Source: Poteriospumella lacustris | Taxonomy: Eukaryota > Sar > Chrysophyceae > Chromulinales > Dinobryaceae | NCBI GenBank assembly: GCA_008000375.1 | Contig: SMOI01000124.1 | Span: 1-64,000, forward strand | Length of the DNA stretch: 64,000 bases | Direction: 5' to 3' | Part shown: one piece after another, positions 1-11,954 of the stretch | Numbering within the stretch: position 1 is the stretch's first letter | How the letters are laid out: the number at the start of each line of letters is the position of its first letter | Notes under the pieces: generated by a model | What the model was told of the DNA's origin: nothing | What the model saw: the letters and a program-made list of their open reading frames with translations, nothing else | Database searches by the model: none | Position numbers and translations under genes: made by a program

Positions 1-1189
1 AGAGGAAGCGAGGAGGCGAGGCGAGGTCAGCGACAAGTGATGGACAAGAGATGGAAAGCAATGCCGAGATGAGAAACCAACAAACAGATACAGCGGAGAC
101 GCAGCAGAGAACAGCGTAACAAAACGCAGCACCGCGAGAAGGCGGCGGTGGGGGGGGGCAATAAATGAGAAACAAAAAACGTACAGCGGCAGCGGCAGAG
201 AGACGCACAGACCGCCCACCGTCGACACGACAGTGACAGCGATAGCAGCACCAGCACCGCAACAGCGACGCAAACACTCAAACCGCAGCAGAGGCGGCAC
301 TCAAAGCAACAAACACCATAACACCATAACACATCGCAGGGGAGGAGGGGGAGCGTTCAATTCGTTCAATATAAGCGATATAAACAGAGAGAAAGAGAGA
401 AGATGTACGCTGACAGCAGGGCAGAGAAAGACGCAGCCGCCGCCGACGACGACGCCACCGACGACGACGACGACGCCGTCGCTGCGGTGGAGCCACGCTC
501 TACCACTGCCACCAACACCGGGCGGGCGGCGCCGACCAGCAGAAATAACAGGCTATAGGGGGCCAAGAGACTCGCGATGCTTCAGAAACCAATAAGAACA
601 CGAACGAACAGCACAGGACACAGCACAGGACACAGCACAGGACACAGCACAGGACAGGGGAGGGCCGCTCCAACTGAAGACAGTCAGAGCCAGAGGGGCA
701 GCAATACAAAGCAGCGTAAACCAGGTACAGTATGGTGTGAAGAGGGGAGAGGGGAGAGGCGTGGGTATGGGCATGGGTAAAGCGGGGACGTAGATACCGC
801 TTCAACCAGCAACCACCCGCCAACGGTCAGAGCGGACAGCGGACGCCGACAAGGCCCGAGGACACGGGAGAACAGCGCGAAAAATAAACGAAGCATGTAA
901 CGTAACAGAGATCAGAGACGATAAGGGCGGCAGAAAGACAGAGAGAGGAGGGAGAAGGGAGACAAGGGAGGGGGTGCGTTGGAGGCCAGAGACAGAGATG
1001 CGGGAGCAAGGACTGGCACCGTGAGCGATGAGACGCTCGATGGGAAGGCAGCCAGGGCGAGAAAGTGATGGGAGACTGAGGGCGGGGGGCGGGGGCTGCA
1101 CGACGACACTATTGACAGCGAAAAGGCCTCACTGGCGGCTGATGATACACGCGACAAGGAGAGGCGAGTCCCACGGCAACGTAGACGCG
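1..1189. other. Low-complexity non-coding stretch
   Basis: No convincing gene is visible. The sequence is purine-rich on the plus strand with short CGA/GACGAC runs and several G homopolymers. Open frames here are short, compositionally biased and lack recognisable motifs. It lies downstream of the minus-strand gene ending at 1190, so it may include its 3' untranslated region. Confidence 0.6.
611..656. repeat. Short tandem repeat, 12-bp unit
   Basis: A 12-bp unit (gcacaggacaca) is repeated about 3.8 times without visible interruption. It is a simple minisatellite in a low-complexity intergenic stretch and no function is apparent. Confidence 0.85.
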
Positions 1190-4100
1190 CTACCGCAGAG
1201 CGGACGTGGGTGTGTTCACGTGACTTCCACCGCGCGACGCCTTCGCCGTGACTATGACCGTCGATTTCGATTGGCGCACCGGCTGCAACGCGCCGTCGTG
1301 CAGCGCGTCCTGCATCACCTGCAGCTCCAGCTCCTGGTAGCCCAGCAACAGGTCGATGGCGTCGTCGAAGTTGACCATCATCGGGCGATTCGGCGGGCCC
1401 TTCGAGCCCCACATTGCGCTGATACCGCCGCCGCGGAACCCGCCGCCCGCCCCATTGCCACCGCCGCCGTTGCCGTTCGGCGTCGAGGCGGCCGACGACG
1501 GTACCATACTCGCCGCTCGGAAGTCGTCGACGACGATCTTCATGTCGATGATCTTGTCGACGATGATGTGGTACTCGGTCTCCTCCTTCTCCAGATACGG
1601 GAAGATCTTCGGCAGCTTCTTCAGCAACAAATCGCGCTCCAGACGCTGCGAGACGAGAATGTTCAACGTTTCTTCCGGTTGATCCTCCGTCAGCGTCTCG
1701 AGGATGAAGAAGAAGAACTGCACACACTGTTCGGGCACGTACGGGATCGCGTAGATATCTTCCGTCGCGTTCGACACGAGGTTGCACATCTTCGCGAAGA
1801 CTTCGATCCGCCGATGGATCTTGCAGTACGCCAAACACGACCGCAGCAGATCTTTGAAGAGGTTCAACGAGATCTTCTTGTTGTGATACCGCGTCAGTAA
1901 CGCCTTCCGTGCCACTTCCAAGATCGATTTCTCGTGGAACACGGACGGTTCGGCGAGCAAGGAACTGTCAAAGCGACGTCGCCCCTTGCGAATCATCGTC
2001 GTGATCGAGTCACTCGGGTTGGCTTCGACGTGTTTCAAGAACCGACGGTGTTCGGCCTGGTGGCGCTTGTGCTCGATGAACAGTTGCTCGTAGATGTACC
2101 CGATCAACTCGCAGGTCGTTTCGACCGTCAGGGGCACGTGTTCGCGCGGGGAGAGCGTGACTTTGGCGTCGGTCCATTCGTGCTCGACCTCCTCGTCGCT
2201 TTCTTCGAAGATGTCGAACTCGTCTTTCTCGTAGACTTCGTCTTCGACGATGATTTGCACTTGCCGCGCCTCGCCACTGGACGTCGTGGCTCCTTTGACG
2301 CGGCCTTTCTTCGCGGCCGCATGACGGCGACGACGAAGCTTATGCGCATCGCCACCGCCGCTGCCGCTGCCGCAGCCGCTCGTCGGTGTCTCCGAGGCGG
2401 AGGATCGACTGATGGGCGCAGTGGCGTCGTCGACGCTGACCGTTTCCTTCGACGGTGACTCGGTAGCGGTAGACGTCGCGGCGGTGGAAGTGTTTGTAGC
2501 TGCCTCAGCGTCGGGAGCGCCGAAGGGTTTGAACGTCGCCGACGACTGCGTCGCCATCGCCACGCGCGAGTCGCCATCGTCGTCACTGACACCGACATCG
2601 TCGTCTTCGTCGTCGACGGTGTCGTACTGCGTCGGGTCCGCCGGTTCGATTTCGCCCGGCAACGACGACGGATGCACGTCCTTGTGGATGAGCACCATGC
2701 TTTGCCGCCGTCGGGGCTTCAACGTGCGCAACCGATCCTCCTTCAGCGTTTGCGTGGCGGCCTCCTACAGGAACAGACACAGACAGAAACAGACAGAGAC
2801 AGTGAGCCTCCGCGTGGTGACGACAACAGCCAAGGGACAGCGGCGAAACTCACCGCGACGACGGGGCGGTACTGACGACGATGCAACGGCGTCGGAGCGG
2901 CGTCAGTCGACAACTGCCGGCTGATGCTGCCGGATCGTTTGGGATAGTCCTCCGACGAGATCGTGCTGAGCACCGGGTGGATGCGCATGTGGTCGGGGAA
3001 GTGCGCCGGGCGGTTCTCTTCGATCGCCTGCATTCCCATGCCCAAGAGACTCGTTTGGTGGCGCATCGGTGGCACGACAGCGGTGCCGTTGCCGGTGCCG
3101 TTGCCGTTGCCGGCGGGTGCCATGAGACCGTTCGGCAGCAAGGTCAACGGTGGTGGGCGGCCTGTGAAGCCGTTGTCGTGAGCCACTTCGCCGCTCAGCG
3201 GATCGGAGTCGTCCTCGCCGATCGGATGGTCAATGACCAAGGCGCGCTCACCGGAGTTCTTCCGACTCGCCGCGTCCTTCGCTTCCACGGCGCTGAAAAA
3301 CGCCGCAGCCTCGGCTTTGGCTGTGGCACTCGCTCTCGCTGAGGCCATCTCCTCGCCACCACTGCGCTTGGTGGCGTGGCCACTGCTGCCATTGCTGGCT
3401 GCAGTCGCCACCGCCACGACAGCGATCATCGCTGCCGGTTCTTTGCGGTCGCTGTTGTTGGCCTTCTCCTCGGCCGCCATCAACACCGACGTCATTTTGT
3501 GCAGATTCGACAGCGGTGGAATGGCCGAGAGTCGTTTCGAAGCTTGTTTGCTCAAGGCCGCCGTCGGTGTCCGGTCGTCCATCAACGAGTCCACCAAACT
3601 CGTCGCGCGTTTGCTCTTCGTCTTCTCGCCAAAGCCCTGCGCGGGGACGGACTCGGCGGGCTCTTCTTCGGTGCCCGTCGAGTTCAAGATGTTGTCGTTC
3701 AGCTGCATCAATCGATGGATTTTATTGTCCAATTCGTCGGACAGCTTCTCCTCTTGGATCGTGGTGCGATTCGCGAGGTACTGGCGCCAGCGACGGAAGC
3801 GATAGCGCAAGGCGCGCCGTAGCGCGGTGCGGCGCCCCTTGCGTTTCCGCAGGGTGTGTTGTTTCCACAGGAAGAAACACGCGTCACGAATGAAGAAATC
3901 CGTGTGTTTGAACGCCAACCGCACGGTTTGATAGCGCTTGACGACGTCTTTCATGTGAATGCCCTGGGCGATCATGTCGGCTTCCACTTGCATGGTCTCC
4001 ACGCGATTGACCAACTCCGCACAATGTTCGAAATACGTCGACGTGCGCACGAGTTCCTTGAGCGCGTGGTCTGGATGTGTGGTGAGTTTCTTTTCGACGG

Positions 4101-4980
4101 GTTTGAAGTCGACGAAGATGCAGTTGCAAAGCTCCCAGAGGATGGGTCGGATGAGGTCGGCGTATTTCCCCAAATGTTGACACATCTTCAGCATCATGTC
4201 TACTGCGGCCGCGGCTTTGAATCGTGTTGGTTCGTCGCCAGCTCCTTCGTAGTTGACCATCTCCAAGTAGCGAGTCTGTGAGCAAGGACAGATATGCGAG
4301 TGTCAAGAGCGAGCGGGTGCGGTCCGTGTCTCCAAGCGAACATACCTCGATGAACAATGCCAGAGAGTCAAAGTCTTGTTCTTCTCGGTTGTAGGAGCGG
4401 CGTAAATCATCCGCGACACTTCCCAGTGACGTCGCCGCGGAGATGGAATGGGTATCCGACCGGGCCATGGGCAAACGATTGTGTCGTTCGTGATCTACAA
4501 CGAATCGATCGAGTGAGTCTTTCGTTCATACAATGGGTCTGAAGTTCAACGGATGCTACCTGCGAGTTCGGATTCGTATTCGTCAATCATCTTCATGGTG
4601 CGGGCGAGAGGTGTGAGGGTCGGTCCGTGCTTCTTGGCCTTGTGCAAGGCGCCGCCAGAGCTGTCCCGATGGAGATGCACTGCATCCATGTTGTGAATGA
4701 GCCCTTTCACTTCCTGTCGACGAGAACTGGCACTGGATGCGATCGTTGAATCGTCGTCCTCGCCATTCTCGGATTCGCCATCAAAAGACACTACCCCGAC
4801 GGATCGGAAACGACCCCGAGCACGCTTCCTTGTCGGTGTGAGAATGGTTGGGGAATTATTGGTTGAAGGAGACTGCTGCAGGAGAGGTTCCAGTCGTGGT
4901 GGTAATTTGCGGGGTTGTTTTTTGTCAGTTAATCGTCCGTCCATTGTTGTTGACAGTTTCGACGGTTGGGCGACACTCAT
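1190..4980 (-). CDS. Four-exon protein of unknown function (about 1,188 aa)
   Basis: Minus-strand gene assembled as 4980-4560, 4494-4346, 4275-2854 and 2764-1190. The three introns (60-110 bp) all have GT donors (one GTATGT, one GTGAGT) and AG acceptors, and the phases add up to an open frame of 1,189 codons ending in TAG. The first exon is basic and disordered. Exon 3 opens with a helical conserved-looking segment (FIETRYLEMVNYE...) followed by a very basic stretch (LRKRKGRRTALRRALRYRF) that could bind calmodulin or a microtubule. The middle is Ala/Gly/Ser-rich and disordered. Exon 4 has a second helical domain (ARKALLTRYHNKKISLNLF, then FAKMCNLVS) faintly like segments in flagellar TSNAXIP1-type proteins. 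I do not recognise the family with confidence. GC rises towards the 3' end. Confidence 0.75.
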
Positions 4981-5500
4981 TAATGCTGTATTCTGTACTT
5001 CTGCTTACGACCACTGCTCCATTTGTCGAGACACGGAGGACAATGTACCCACCGAGATATTGATGATCACCACCGAGATTATTTCACTAATGTGAGCAGC
5101 AACGTTGCCAGAGTCGGTGAATGAATACAACGCCGATGTCGCGGCGACGTTGGGACTGACCGCTGACTGGGCGCTGACTGAGCGCTGCTGTTGAAACGCC
5201 ACCGCGCACCTCCTTGTTTTTGACCCTAACTTTGCATCCTATTTGTGCATTGACCCTTAACCCGACGTGAGTTGGACGTCACTAGTCTTAGTTAAGCGGT
5301 GGAATGCAGTTAGCGCTATTGTTGACGGTGTTCGGAGCCTGCTGCTGAGAAAGTCCCCGCCCTTGGCCTGTGAGGGGCCAGGGCTCAGGTTTCTAAATGA
5401 AATTATCACATCCATCACCATCTTTGGGAGATTAGAGAGAAGATAGAGGAGAGAGGTTTTTGTTTGTTTGGTTCGTTGGTGAAGAAGTTGGGAGGAAAAA
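4981..5500. promoter_or_regulatory. Divergent intergenic promoter region
   Basis: These 520 bp separate two head-to-head genes, the unknown gene starting at 4980 (minus) and DNA ligase IV starting at 5501 (plus), so they should hold both promoters. At 5221-5230 and 5251-5260 the sequence carries telo-box-like motifs (accctaac, acccttaaccc). No TATA box is obvious. Short frames inside it have no recognisable product. Confidence 0.5.
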
Positions 5501-8500
5501 ATGCAGGCGGAAGGTGTGGAAGCGACGTCGCCACCACCAAGATCGGAAGAGAATTGCAATCGAATTCGCTTCTTTGATCTGTGCGTGCTCTTTGAGAAGC
5601 TCAGCAAGACCAAAGGAGCCGAGAAAAAGTTATCGTTGATATTTTCGAAGTCATTGAAGGAGCATCTGAAAGGGGACTCCGTCTATCCTTTGCTGCGACT
5701 ATTGCTTCCGGCGATTGACACCGAGCGTGGCAAGTATGGATTGAAGCAGGCGATGATCGCCAACACCTATGTGTCTGCATTGCACTTGGATAAAAAGTCA
5801 GAAGATGCGGTGCGTCTTTTGAATTGGAAAGACCCCTCGAAGACTCAGGGAGTGGAGCTATCGAAACTGATCACTGGCGAGTTCGGCACGCTACTGGAGG
5901 ACGTGCTGAAACCTCGTGTACGAAGTGAGCCATCGGATCAAACGATTGGGAGCGTGAATCAGCTTCTTGATCAATTGGCGAATGCGCTGAACACGGAAGA
6001 CAAAACGACCATTCTGCGTCAACAGGTGCTCGACAAGTTCAACGCGCAGGAACAGAAATGGCTCGTACGCATCATTTTCCAGGATCTGAAGCTTGGTTTA
6101 CGCCATGAAAACGTCTTAGGTCGCTTCTATCCCAACGCGTTGCGTCGGTACAACGAATGCACCAATTTGCGCATCGTGTGTGAAGAGGAAGGTCTGAAGG
6201 CGGAGCTGATGGGGGTGCGTCTGTTTACTCCGTTCTCACCCATGTTGGCAAAGGGCTTTCCCACATCGAACCTGGGTCAAGTCACGACTGTCGAAGCAGC
6301 GATGAAAGGCTTTCCATTCGTGATGGATTTGAAGCTCGACGGAGAACGTATTCTCTGCCACATCAGCGATGCCTCCGACAGCAACAGCTTCACGTTGTAC
6401 ACCCGCCGTACCAATGATTACACCGACAACTACTGGCCCGTCGTACAGAACATCATCACGTCCATTCGTAAGAAAGGCGACTTCTCCTGCATCTTGGACG
6501 GGGAGATCTGCGCCTTCGACGCGACGACGAAGAAGTACCTCCCGTTCGGCAACAACTTGACCGTCGCCAAGGCGGAAATCGAATACGGCGAAACCCAACC
6601 CGAGGGTACCGCAGATTGGTATCTCGATCTCCCCGCGTGGATGACGTTCATTGCCTTTGACGTGGTCTATTTCGATGGCCCTGACAGCCAACGGTTCTTG
6701 CACCAAGCGTTGACGGAGTGCGGCTTAGGCCACCGCGAGGTGCCGTCGGGTGAAATCACCAATTTACCGCTCGCCGTGCGACGGAAACTGTTGGAATTGA
6801 TCATGACCCCGGAGCCAGATCGCTTCGTCATGGTGCCGCATCGCGTCGTGACCAGTCTCGACGTCACCGTCCGTCGGGCGGCCATCGAAGACTTCTTCAA
6901 TCAAATCGTCCTGGACGCGCAGGAGGGCTTGGTCGTCAAGAGCTTGGTCTCTCCGTATGAACTAGGGGAACAATCGCGGGCCTTTGCCCATTGGGTGAAG
7001 ATGAAGCCGGAATACGGCGACCAGACGGAGGATTTGGATCTGCTGGTCCTGGCGGGGTACCATGGCGAAGGCAGCTCCTTCCGCGGTGAAGGCATCTCGA
7101 CGTTTCTCTTGGGCGTCCGCACCGATCCAGGCTCCGCCTCTGCGGCCGTGTATCACACGCTGTGCAAAGTCGGCACCGGGTACAATTTCGATCAGCTGCG
7201 TGAGCTGCGGAGCTTCCTCGACACCATCGCGGTGCCGTGGGACGAGGGAGGAGGAGGCGGAGGAGGAGGGGAGAACAGCCAAGGGCCGGCGCATCTGCAG
7301 CACTGGAAGATCGCCAAGAAGGACGACCGCCCACACGTCTATTACCCGCCGGAAAAGACCATCGCCATGCAAATCAAATGCGCCGAGTTGGTGGAATCGA
7401 CGGCGTTCTCGGCGGGCATCACGTGTCGCTTCCCGCGGGTGCAACGCATCCGCTACGACAAGGGCTACAGCGACGTCCTGACGATGGCCGAGATCGTGGC
7501 CATCCGCAATCGACCCCGTGCGACGGTGCAACAAGCCGCCGATACCGCGACGGGTTTTACGAAAGGCCGCGGAGCTGGACGTGGGAAGAAAAAGGCGGCG
7601 ACCGCTGCGACGACTGGCGCTGCGGGGGACACGGCCGCGACGCCCGACGGCGCCGCGGCGAAGAAACGACCCCTCCACGACGTCGACGACCATTTCCAAT
7701 TGAAACGGACCCGCGTGGGCGACGCCAACGCCGAGATCGCCTCGCCCGCGCTGTCCCAGTCCTCGCTTCTGCCCTCTTCGGCAGCAGCAGCAGCGGCGGC
7801 GGTGGTGGCGGTCGCAGCTGCTCCCGCTGCGCCGTCGTCTCTGTTTCGGGGTCTGACGTTCTGTGTTCTCGATGGAGAGTTCGTCGACACCCCGCTGGCG
7901 GTGCCCCCCTCGTCGTTCGCGCCGTTGCCTCGCTACGCCGAGTCCCGAAAGTACACGCGCGACGAGGTGATGACGCTGATCGAAGCGCACGGCGGCGCAC
8001 TGGTCGCCAACGCGTCGTTCCCCACGTGCATCGTCGTCGCCCCGGCCATTGGGGTGCCGTTGTTCACCACCGTCGCCTACAAAACCATCATGCGCAAGGT
8101 GAAAAAGCCCATCGCGCTGCAGAATCTGTTGGAACAGGGCGAGAAAGACGTGTTGGACTTCCGTTTTCTCCTGCGCTGCATCGACAGCCACCGTGTCTAC
8201 GCCGTCCGCGACGCGGCGGTGTATTTGCTCGCGTTGTCCCCGCTGACCCGTCAGCAATTGGTCGACGACGAGCTGCAAATCGACGTCTACGGCGATTCGC
8301 ATATCCACGACGCGCAGCCGGTGCAGCTGCGGGAGCTACTGCTGCATCGGCTGGACGAGTTTTGGGACGTGGCCGCCAAGCGCATCCAACGGGCCGAGAC
8401 GTTGGCGAAGAAACCACCTTCCACAACGACGGTGGCGGGGAAGAAACGCACCGCCGCCGCGGCCGCCGCCTTGAAGGTGAGTGAAAGCGAATGGAGGGAG

Positions 8501-9295
8501 CTGCAGGACGAAGAGAAACGGTACATCGACACGTTGCGGCAGTGCGTGCACGACGACTACGACGCGACACGCGACAAGTCGTGGCGGGACGTCGTGTCGC
8601 AGTTCTTTGACTTCGAAGACCGCGCGCCGCTGTATGCGCAGCCGTGCAATGTCCTGTGTCGCGACGCACCGCTCATCGTCTATCTCGATTTGTTTGCCGA
8701 CGTGGGCTCGATGACGATCCCCGCGTCGTCCTCAGCCGCCGCCGCAGGTGCCGCGGCGTTTCTCACGTGGGACCGCGACATCCGCAGTCAGTTGGACCCC
8801 GCGTGGATGACCGCCTTGTCCGTTGACCGACGCGATCGGTTGTTGTTCAGTATGCAAGCGGCGCTGTGGCGGTTGCAGTCGTACGGAGCGTTGGTCACGT
8901 TGCATTTGCACAGCGGCGTGACGCATGTGGTGGTGGCCGACGGGGTCTACGACTACCATCGCGCCCACAGCCAGCAGCAGGCGTCGCAAGGCGACAGCCA
9001 TAGCCACAGCAGCAGCCAGGCAGCGACGGTGGCTCGTCGGGCTGGGTCACAGGCGGAGAAGCAGTTGTACGCCACGCGATGGGAGCGACTGCAGGAGCGT
9101 CTGCGTCGGCTGCGGCTATTGGATGCACCAGACAACAGCCACAGCGGCTTCCTCAACAAAGAGAAGCGCATCGTGCCCACCGCCTGGGTCGATCGCACCA
9201 TCGCACGTCAACGGGCGCTGCAAGAGGCGGAGGGGTCGCAGGGCACGGGGGTGATCACCGCGGCGACATACGCATCGTCGTCCTCGTTCGTGTAG
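5501..9295 (+). CDS. LIG4: DNA ligase IV (ATP-dependent, NHEJ)
   Basis: Intronless frame of 1,264 aa starting at the ATG after a purine-rich leader. DNA ligase IV seals double-strand breaks in non-homologous end joining as a complex with XRCC4 in the nucleus. The N-terminal helical DNA-binding domain (residues about 20-240) is followed by the adenylation site KLDGER, whose lysine (residue 278) is the AMP acceptor. Nucleotidyltransferase motifs (for example LDGEICAFD, AFDVVYFDG, EGLVVKS, KMKPEY) and an OB-fold follow. The C-terminal half holds two BRCT modules (about residues 785-900 and 1050-1250), separated by a helical linker where XRCC4 binds in known ligases IV (EEKRYIDTLRQCVHDDYD). The protein is longer than the usual roughly 900 aa because of Gly, Ala and Ser/His low-complexity insertions between domains. 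The XRCC4 homologue is at 41300-43213. Confidence 0.95.
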   Translation: MQAEGVEATSPPPRSEENCNRIRFFDLCVLFEKLSKTKGAEKKLSLIFSKSLKEHLKGDSVYPLLRLLLPAIDTERGKYGLKQAMIANTYVSALHLDKKSEDAVRLLNWKDPSKTQGVELSKLITGEFGTLLEDVLKPRVRSEPSDQTIGSVNQLLDQLANALNTEDKTTILRQQVLDKFNAQEQKWLVRIIFQDLKLGLRHENVLGRFYPNALRRYNECTNLRIVCEEEGLKAELMGVRLFTPFSPMLAKGFPTSNLGQVTTVEAAMKGFPFVMDLKLDGERILCHISDASDSNSFTLYTRRTNDYTDNYWPVVQNIITSIRKKGDFSCILDGEICAFDATTKKYLPFGNNLTVAKAEIEYGETQPEGTADWYLDLPAWMTFIAFDVVYFDGPDSQRFLHQALTECGLGHREVPSGEITNLPLAVRRKLLELIMTPEPDRFVMVPHRVVTSLDVTVRRAAIEDFFNQIVLDAQEGLVVKSLVSPYELGEQSRAFAHWVKMKPEYGDQTEDLDLLVLAGYHGEGSSFRGEGISTFLLGVRTDPGSASAAVYHTLCKVGTGYNFDQLRELRSFLDTIAVPWDEGGGGGGGGENSQGPAHLQHWKIAKKDDRPHVYYPPEKTIAMQIKCAELVESTAFSAGITCRFPRVQRIRYDKGYSDVLTMAEIVAIRNRPRATVQQAADTATGFTKGRGAGRGKKKAATAATTGAAGDTAATPDGAAAKKRPLHDVDDHFQLKRTRVGDANAEIASPALSQSSLLPSSAAAAAAAVVAVAAAPAAPSSLFRGLTFCVLDGEFVDTPLAVPPSSFAPLPRYAESRKYTRDEVMTLIEAHGGALVANASFPTCIVVAPAIGVPLFTTVAYKTIMRKVKKPIALQNLLEQGEKDVLDFRFLLRCIDSHRVYAVRDAAVYLLALSPLTRQQLVDDELQIDVYGDSHIHDAQPVQLRELLLHRLDEFWDVAAKRIQRAETLAKKPPSTTTVAGKKRTAAAAAALKVSESEWRELQDEEKRYIDTLRQCVHDDYDATRDKSWRDVVSQFFDFEDRAPLYAQPCNVLCRDAPLIVYLDLFADVGSMTIPASSSAAAAGAAAFLTWDRDIRSQLDPAWMTALSVDRRDRLLFSMQAALWRLQSYGALVTLHLHSGVTHVVVADGVYDYHRAHSQQQASQGDSHSHSSSQAATVARRAGSQAEKQLYATRWERLQERLRRLRLLDAPDNSHSGFLNKEKRIVPTAWVDRTIARQRALQEAEGSQGTGVITAATYASSSSFV

Positions 9296-9938
9296 CCTGC
9301 CCGTATCGTGTGTCTGTGAGTGTGGTATTCGGCAGTGAAGGCTGCTGTAGCAGTGTGTCTGCTGTGTTGGTATTCAAACGGTATCTGTATAGTGTGTGTG
9401 TGTTGGTTGTTGGCTGTGTGATAGAGAAAGGTATTCCCCATCTTTTGTTGTGTTCTGTATTTTCTTTGGTATTTTTGCTTTTGGTGTTGTTGAAGCGGTA
9501 TTGTTATTGTAAACCAACGTAAACTGTGACGCTTTGTCCAACGACAATAACTTGCCCACCCGCTCTGCTGTAGGATAGTGCCGCTGCCCACATACATGTA
9601 CCGCGTCGTTGAAGTGGCCCACCCACCGAAAGAGCGGTCGGTCTCTGCGGCGGTGGCGGTCGGGTCGGCGGCAGGTGGCAGCAGCGACCGGGTGATGCAC
9701 GACGACGACGACGACGACGGCGCGACCGAGTCGACCGCCGACCAACGACGATTCCTCTGCTTCGCTCGCTCTTTACCCAGGATTTCTCCACATAATGTAT
9801 TGCAGAATGCATCAGTAACCTTGTTGTCCAAGAAATACGAAAAGAAAAAAACGGTGGAAACATTCGACAGGTTCTCGAAGACCCTGGATCGCAAACTGAG
9901 ACGTTGACCCAACAGGTGTCGGAACACCACCGTCCGAA
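9296..9938. other. Intergenic, UTR-like
   Basis: These 643 bp lie between the ligase IV stop and the next plus-strand ATG. The first part is GT-rich (9300-9500) and looks like 3' untranslated sequence. A GAC-repeat follows near 9695-9720. No gene or RNA is recognisable. Confidence 0.5.
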
Positions 9939-11954
9939 ATGAGATCCCAACACTTCACTCCCTCACGGAACCGAAAACCCGTGTCTTCCACGCTTATTTT
10001 AATCGCTGTTTCTACCACATCGATTCTATTGCTCGCGATCTTTGGGTATGCGTTTCTGTATCCCGCACGACAGGCATCGCAGTCTGCGTCGACGGTACCT
10101 CGGTCGTCTTTCACATTCAACTCCACCGCGGAAAACGTACCGTTGGATCCATGGAACCCCGCTACCGCAATAAGAGGTAGACCTCCAACAAAGACGAAGA
10201 TCGCGTACGTCTTCGCTGGGAGTGTTCGCAGTTTCACTTGTCCGCGCGTGCATTGGTCGCTGCGGTGGAATTTGATCGACGCCATGGGTGGCGAGGCTTA
10301 CACCTTCATCCGCACGTCGGTGGAAGACAACGCGAACGTGAAAACGGGTAAAGGAACGTTGTGGACACCGGAGTACAACTCAGCCGAGTTGGATGCGACG
10401 TTGTCGATCCTCAATCCGCGAAAAGTCGAATACTTTCGCTTGTCGACCCAACTCGACGAGATGCGCAAGCTCTTTCCCTCCATGATTCATCGTGTCTTTC
10501 AAGAAAATGACCAACGTCGGTATTCGATGTTTTTCCATCGATGTATGGCGTATCGAATGGTCGTCGAGTATGAAAAGAAACACAACATGCGGTTCGATTG
10601 GGTGGCCTTGACCCGTTTGGATGCCGCGTGGTTAGAACCCGTCGTACCGATTGAAATGTTTTCCAAAGATCGTGTGTGGTTGACTGAAACGGGTTACGTA
10701 CCTTTCAATGATCAGTTTATGTTGATTCCTCGGGAGTTTGCCGATTATTTGTACGATTTGGACACGAAGGTGACGCCGAAGGTCTATTGCCTCGGCGGAC
10801 CCGACGTGGAAACGTGGAAATGTCGACGAGAAGCACTGGAAGCAAAGTATCCGAAGGATCATGCGTTTATCAATGCCACGTTGCAGCATTGTTGCCATGA
10901 TAACACTCCGAAAGGTGCCAACCGCGAAGGATTTTCTGAAACGATTCATTTTCGTCACTTGCAACAGGGTCGCATTCCCGTGGGCTTTGCGCGTTTGCCG
11001 GTGTATATCACCCGCTTGAACAAGAAAGGAGAGTGCTTGCCGGAGTGTGCTCGCTTGTACCACAACTTCAAGCAGAGCGTCTACGAAGGCTTGGAGTTCT
11101 CGTATCCCTTTTTCGCGCCGCTGAACGCGCTCGACAACCGGATGATGTCGATTCCCGACACCAACATCGGCACCTGCACGGTCTTGGAGTCCCCGTACAG
11201 CACCTGGAACCCCATCTCTGCGCATGCCTTCCAGCAATGGCAAGCGCCTCGGCAGCGCGTCAACTACGGACAGAACCTGTACCAGCAGCTGCACAAGTTC
11301 CACCCGTCGATCGTCTTCAACTCGAAACTCACCATTCCCTGGAAGATTCGCACGACCATGCTGGTCGATCGTTGCCTCACCGCCAATTTCACTTCCTTGG
11401 CCGTAGAATGGGACTTTTGCCGTCTCCACATGCGGTTGAAAGGTGGCCGCCGTCATCACCCCGCCCAGTCGTGGTACCTGCACGTGCGCCCCCATGACGA
11501 TCGCATTCTGCAATCGCTGATCGTACGCGATCACTACGATTTCTTGCTCCCGCCACACACCTTCCGACCCAATGTGACCCAAATTTACATGGCCCGACGG
11601 GATCCTCGGTGGTTTGAAGCGGGCCCCGTGATGTACTGTCTCACGGCGGTCCCCGGCAGTGGACGCAAACTGCTGCCGCGTTTCAACGAGAACATCACCT
11701 TCGCGTTCCGTCCCTGCGTCCATACCTTTGAAGAGAACCCCCAACAATTCTTTTTAACGGTCACGGGCGAAACCTTCGGTACGAATGGGTTGACATCGAC
11801 GGTGGGCAAGATCATGTACGCGGAGAATCCGAAGTACTGTTTGGTGCGGGACGAAGACGAGGGGCCCGAGGTGCGCACCTCCACGTTGTCGCTGGGGGCA
11901 TGCGACTCCTTCTCTCCCACGCGCAAATATTTCGAGTTTGAATCGCTGTCGTAA
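9939..11954 (+). CDS. Putative type II membrane glycosyltransferase-like protein (671 aa)
   Basis: Single-exon frame. One hydrophobic segment at residues about 19-43 (LILIAVSTTSILLLAIFGYA) preceded by basic residues gives the type II topology of a Golgi enzyme, followed by a Ser/Thr-rich stem. The luminal part begins with KIAYVFAGSVRSFTCPRVHW, then holds a long alpha/beta region with TRLDAAW (a possible metal/nucleotide-sugar motif) and paired cysteines (CLPEC). This arrangement resembles uncharacterised nucleotide-diphospho-sugar transferase-like proteins of plants and stramenopiles. The C-terminal 250 residues may form a separate domain and cannot be named. The substrate cannot be inferred. 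Function is assigned from topology and weak motif similarity only. Confidence 0.65.
   Translation: MRSQHFTPSRNRKPVSSTLILIAVSTTSILLLAIFGYAFLYPARQASQSASTVPRSSFTFNSTAENVPLDPWNPATAIRGRPPTKTKIAYVFAGSVRSFTCPRVHWSLRWNLIDAMGGEAYTFIRTSVEDNANVKTGKGTLWTPEYNSAELDATLSILNPRKVEYFRLSTQLDEMRKLFPSMIHRVFQENDQRRYSMFFHRCMAYRMVVEYEKKHNMRFDWVALTRLDAAWLEPVVPIEMFSKDRVWLTETGYVPFNDQFMLIPREFADYLYDLDTKVTPKVYCLGGPDVETWKCRREALEAKYPKDHAFINATLQHCCHDNTPKGANREGFSETIHFRHLQQGRIPVGFARLPVYITRLNKKGECLPECARLYHNFKQSVYEGLEFSYPFFAPLNALDNRMMSIPDTNIGTCTVLESPYSTWNPISAHAFQQWQAPRQRVNYGQNLYQQLHKFHPSIVFNSKLTIPWKIRTTMLVDRCLTANFTSLAVEWDFCRLHMRLKGGRRHHPAQSWYLHVRPHDDRILQSLIVRDHYDFLLPPHTFRPNVTQIYMARRDPRWFEAGPVMYCLTAVPGSGRKLLPRFNENITFAFRPCVHTFEENPQQFFLTVTGETFGTNGLTSTVGKIMYAENPKYCLVRDEDEGPEVRTSTLSLGACDSFSPTRKYFEFESLS

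Noticed and set aside
1190-2731. Idea that the first gene encodes UPF2
   Set aside because: No MIF4G repeat signature could be matched and the order of the helical segments does not fit.
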